Positions 5,547 through 6,234 of a stretch of DNA of 6,234 nt are shown piece after piece. Positions within the stretch are counted from its first letter, which is position 1. Each line of letters starts with the position of its first letter. The stretch is from Halobacteriales archaeon QS_5_70_15 (GTDB taxonomy: Archaea; Halobacteriota; Halobacteria; Halobacteriales; Haloarculaceae): positions 1,928 to 8,161 of the forward strand of contig PXRQ01000047.1 in assembly GCA_003022005.1 (NCBI GenBank). The letters are read 5' to 3'. A program made the position numbers and the translations under genes. Under the pieces are notes generated by a model. That model made no database searches. It saw only the letters and a list, made by a program, of their open reading frames with translations, and was not told the origin of the DNA.

Positions 5547-5682
5547 CCCCTAGCGTGGGAGACGGACGCGATACGGTTCGGGCGCCGTCGGATCCAACCG
5601 GTCTTGACTCTCCACAAGCGCAGTTGAATCGCAGGACTGCGTCGGGATGACACTCCTCACACCCCCCGTTTCGTTGGCAAGG

Positions 5683-5688
5683 TTTATC
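5683..5688 (+). promoter_or_regulatory. TATA box of the small membrane protein gene
   Basis: TTTATC, in the context AAGGTTTATCCG, lies 33-38 nt before the ATG at 5721. This predicts transcription from about 5711-5715 with a leader of less than 10 nt. It resembles the psmB promoter element closely. Confidence 0.55.
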
Positions 5689-5720
5689 CGAGGGTAGCCG
5701 GTCGCAACTCCCTGAAGCCC

Positions 5721-5894
5721 ATGGAAGCACGGCTGCGCCGCACGGGCCTGTTCGCGTTGTACCAGATGAGTATCGTCCTCGGCATCGTACTCCTCCCCGT
5801 CGCCCTCCTCGCGCGGCAGGTGGGGGTCGAGGTTCCGGTCGGAACCGTCATCGAGCGCCTCGGAACCGCGTACGAGACCAGCACCGAGGAGTAG
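5721..5894 (+). CDS. Small single-helix membrane protein upstream of psmB
   Basis: A 57-residue protein starting MEARLRRTGLFALYQMS and ending in a TAG at 5892-5894. A short basic N-terminus (two Arg pairs) precedes one hydrophobic segment (about 10-31: GLFALYQM, then IVLGIVLLPVALLA). A hydrophilic tail follows, with VEVPVGTVIERLGTAYE near the end. The charge pattern suggests an N-in, C-out single-pass protein. Support for a real gene is the TATA box at the right distance, haloarchaeal codon use with G/C third positions, and a compact membrane design that I believe recurs in haloarchaea. No function is known to me. It is on the same strand as psmB, 108 bp upstream, but psmB has its own promoter, so a functional link to the proteasome is not established. 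Confidence 0.72.
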   Translation: MEARLRRTGLFALYQMSIVLGIVLLPVALLARQVGVEVPVGTVIERLGTAYETSTEE

Positions 5895-5970
5895 GCTCGC
5901 GGTTCCCTGCGGTCACCGCTCACCGTATCGAGGCGTTCGCTCCGCTCGCGTCCCGTGCCCGAAGGGTGGG

Positions 5971-5977
5971 ATTTATC
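5971..5977 (+). promoter_or_regulatory. TATA box of psmB
   Basis: ATTTATC lies 26-32 nt before the psmB ATG at 6003, a close match to the haloarchaeal box A at the spacing expected for a leaderless message. The G-rich GAAGGGTGGG directly upstream is where the BRE should lie. Confidence 0.65.
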
Positions 5978-6002
5978 TGCGTCTCCCGTCTACGACGTGG
6001 TA

Positions 6003-6234
6003 ATGCGACAGACCGATTTCTCCCTGCCGCGGACCGGCCAGGACCTCGAGTCGTCCGTCTACGAACCCGAACTGGGCTCGCTCCCGGACGTCTCCGAGAA
6101 GGACGCGGAGAAGGTGAACTCCACGGGGACGACCACCATCGGCATCAGCACGGCCGAGGGCGTCGTCGTCGCGACGGACATGCGCGCGTCGCTCGGCGGG
6201 CGCTTCGTCTCGAACAAGAACGTCCAGAAGATCG
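6003..6234 (+). CDS. psmB: Proteasome beta subunit (20S core), N-terminal part, cut by the window end
   Basis: The catalytic beta subunit of the archaeal 20S proteasome, which forms the inner rings of the alpha7-beta7-beta7-alpha7 barrel and degrades unfolded or tagged proteins in the cytoplasm. Seventy-seven residues are visible. Residues 1-42 are a propeptide removed by self-cleavage. The junction STG/TTTIGI leaves Thr43 as the N-terminal nucleophile. Asp59 in VVVATDMRAS fits the conserved Asp17 and Lys76 in NKNVQKI fits Lys33, allowing for the GGRF loop that is one residue longer than in some relatives. All three catalytic residues are present, so the enzyme should be active. The start is leaderless, with its own TATA box. 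About two thirds of the protein lies beyond the window. Confidence 0.95.
   Translation, partial: MRQTDFSLPRTGQDLESSVYEPELGSLPDVSEKDAEKVNSTGTTTIGISTAEGVVVATDMRASLGGRFVSNKNVQKI

Larger units (their letters stand above)
5331..5720. other. 390-bp divergent intergenic region without a convincing gene
   Basis: This region lies between the minus-strand DUF555 gene and the plus-strand small membrane protein gene. Promoter elements sit at both ends (5354-5360 and 5683-5688). The left half holds G-rich short repeats (5392-5468). The middle has a 10-bp palindrome CGCGTACGCG (5508-5517) and an AT-rich patch with GAATATTC (5523-5530) and an inverted repeat (5528-5546). The right half has a hairpin, CGCAGT/ACTGCG, at 5619-5641. 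Open frames here are short or have unhaloarchaeal composition. No tRNA could be folded from the sequence by eye. A small RNA is possible but unproven. Confidence 0.5.

Noticed and set aside
5570..5660. Possible tRNA, because of TTCAAC-like and hairpin sequences
   Set aside because: No acceptor stem, anticodon arm or proper T-arm could be folded on either strand.
5647..5697. 16-residue plus-strand frame starting MTLLTPPV
   Set aside because: It is too short to separate from chance, has no start signal, and runs over the TATA box of the next gene.
5327..5730. Several overlapping minus-strand frames in the 390-bp gap
   Set aside because: Their products are rich in Arg, Ser, Pro and Cys with no acidic bias and no recognisable domain. 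Several overlap one another, and none has a promoter at the right place.
1..6234. Defence island, mobile element or CRISPR
   Set aside because: No transposase, integrase, Cas-like or nuclease motif, terminal repeat or regularly spaced repeat is visible. The recognised genes are typical chromosomal ones.

Overview
The window is chromosomal DNA from a haloarchaeon (class Halobacteria). The support is a very GC-rich sequence with strong G/C third positions, acidic proteins, and the start of an archaeal 20S proteasome beta subunit. A UPF0212/DUF555 protein is present, a family largely archaeal as far as I know. Most genes have a TATA-like element about 25-30 nt before the start codon and no Shine-Dalgarno sequence, the usual layout for leaderless haloarchaeal transcripts. 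I cannot name the genus. No rRNA, tRNA, CRISPR array, insertion sequence or phage gene is visible. The region looks like ordinary core chromosome, so I do not claim a new multi-gene system.

Layout, left to right. (1) 1-1241, minus: a class III PLP-dependent aminotransferase whose 3' end lies beyond the window and whose frame is broken twice by single-base losses in G/C runs. (2) 1463-2713, minus: an MgtC/SapB-DUF4010 membrane protein. (3) 2812-4083, plus: an AI-2E/PerM-family membrane protein, transcribed divergently from (2) across a 98-bp AT-rich promoter region. (4) 4092-4373, minus: a small two-helix membrane protein with a zinc-ribbon-like tail, convergent with (3) only 8 bp away. (5) 4378-4905, minus: a helix-turn-helix plus CBS-pair regulator, 4 bp upstream of (4), so these two probably form an operon. 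(6) 5007-5330, minus: a UPF0212/DUF555 protein. (7) 5331-5720: 390 bp without a convincing gene, holding divergent promoters, palindromes and short repeats. (8) 5721-5894, plus: a 57-residue one-helix membrane protein. (9) 6003 to the window end, plus: psmB, cut by the window edge.

The most notable signals are small structural changes inside otherwise ordinary genes. The regulator's HTH is seven residues short in its first two helices. The DUF555 protein appears to lack about 15 residues near its N-terminus. The AI-2E protein carries about 20 extra residues, with two rare codons nearby. The aminotransferase has two frameshifts. There is also a perfect 15-bp dyad just in front of the HTH-CBS start codon, a good candidate for an autoregulatory operator, and an ATATA/TATAT dyad between the two divergent transporter-like genes.

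Functionally the genes are a mixed group: amino-group metabolism, two integral membrane proteins of uncertain substrate, a ligand-sensing regulator with a membrane partner, and the proteasome core. Apart from the regulator and zinc-ribbon pair, nothing shows that they work as one pathway.
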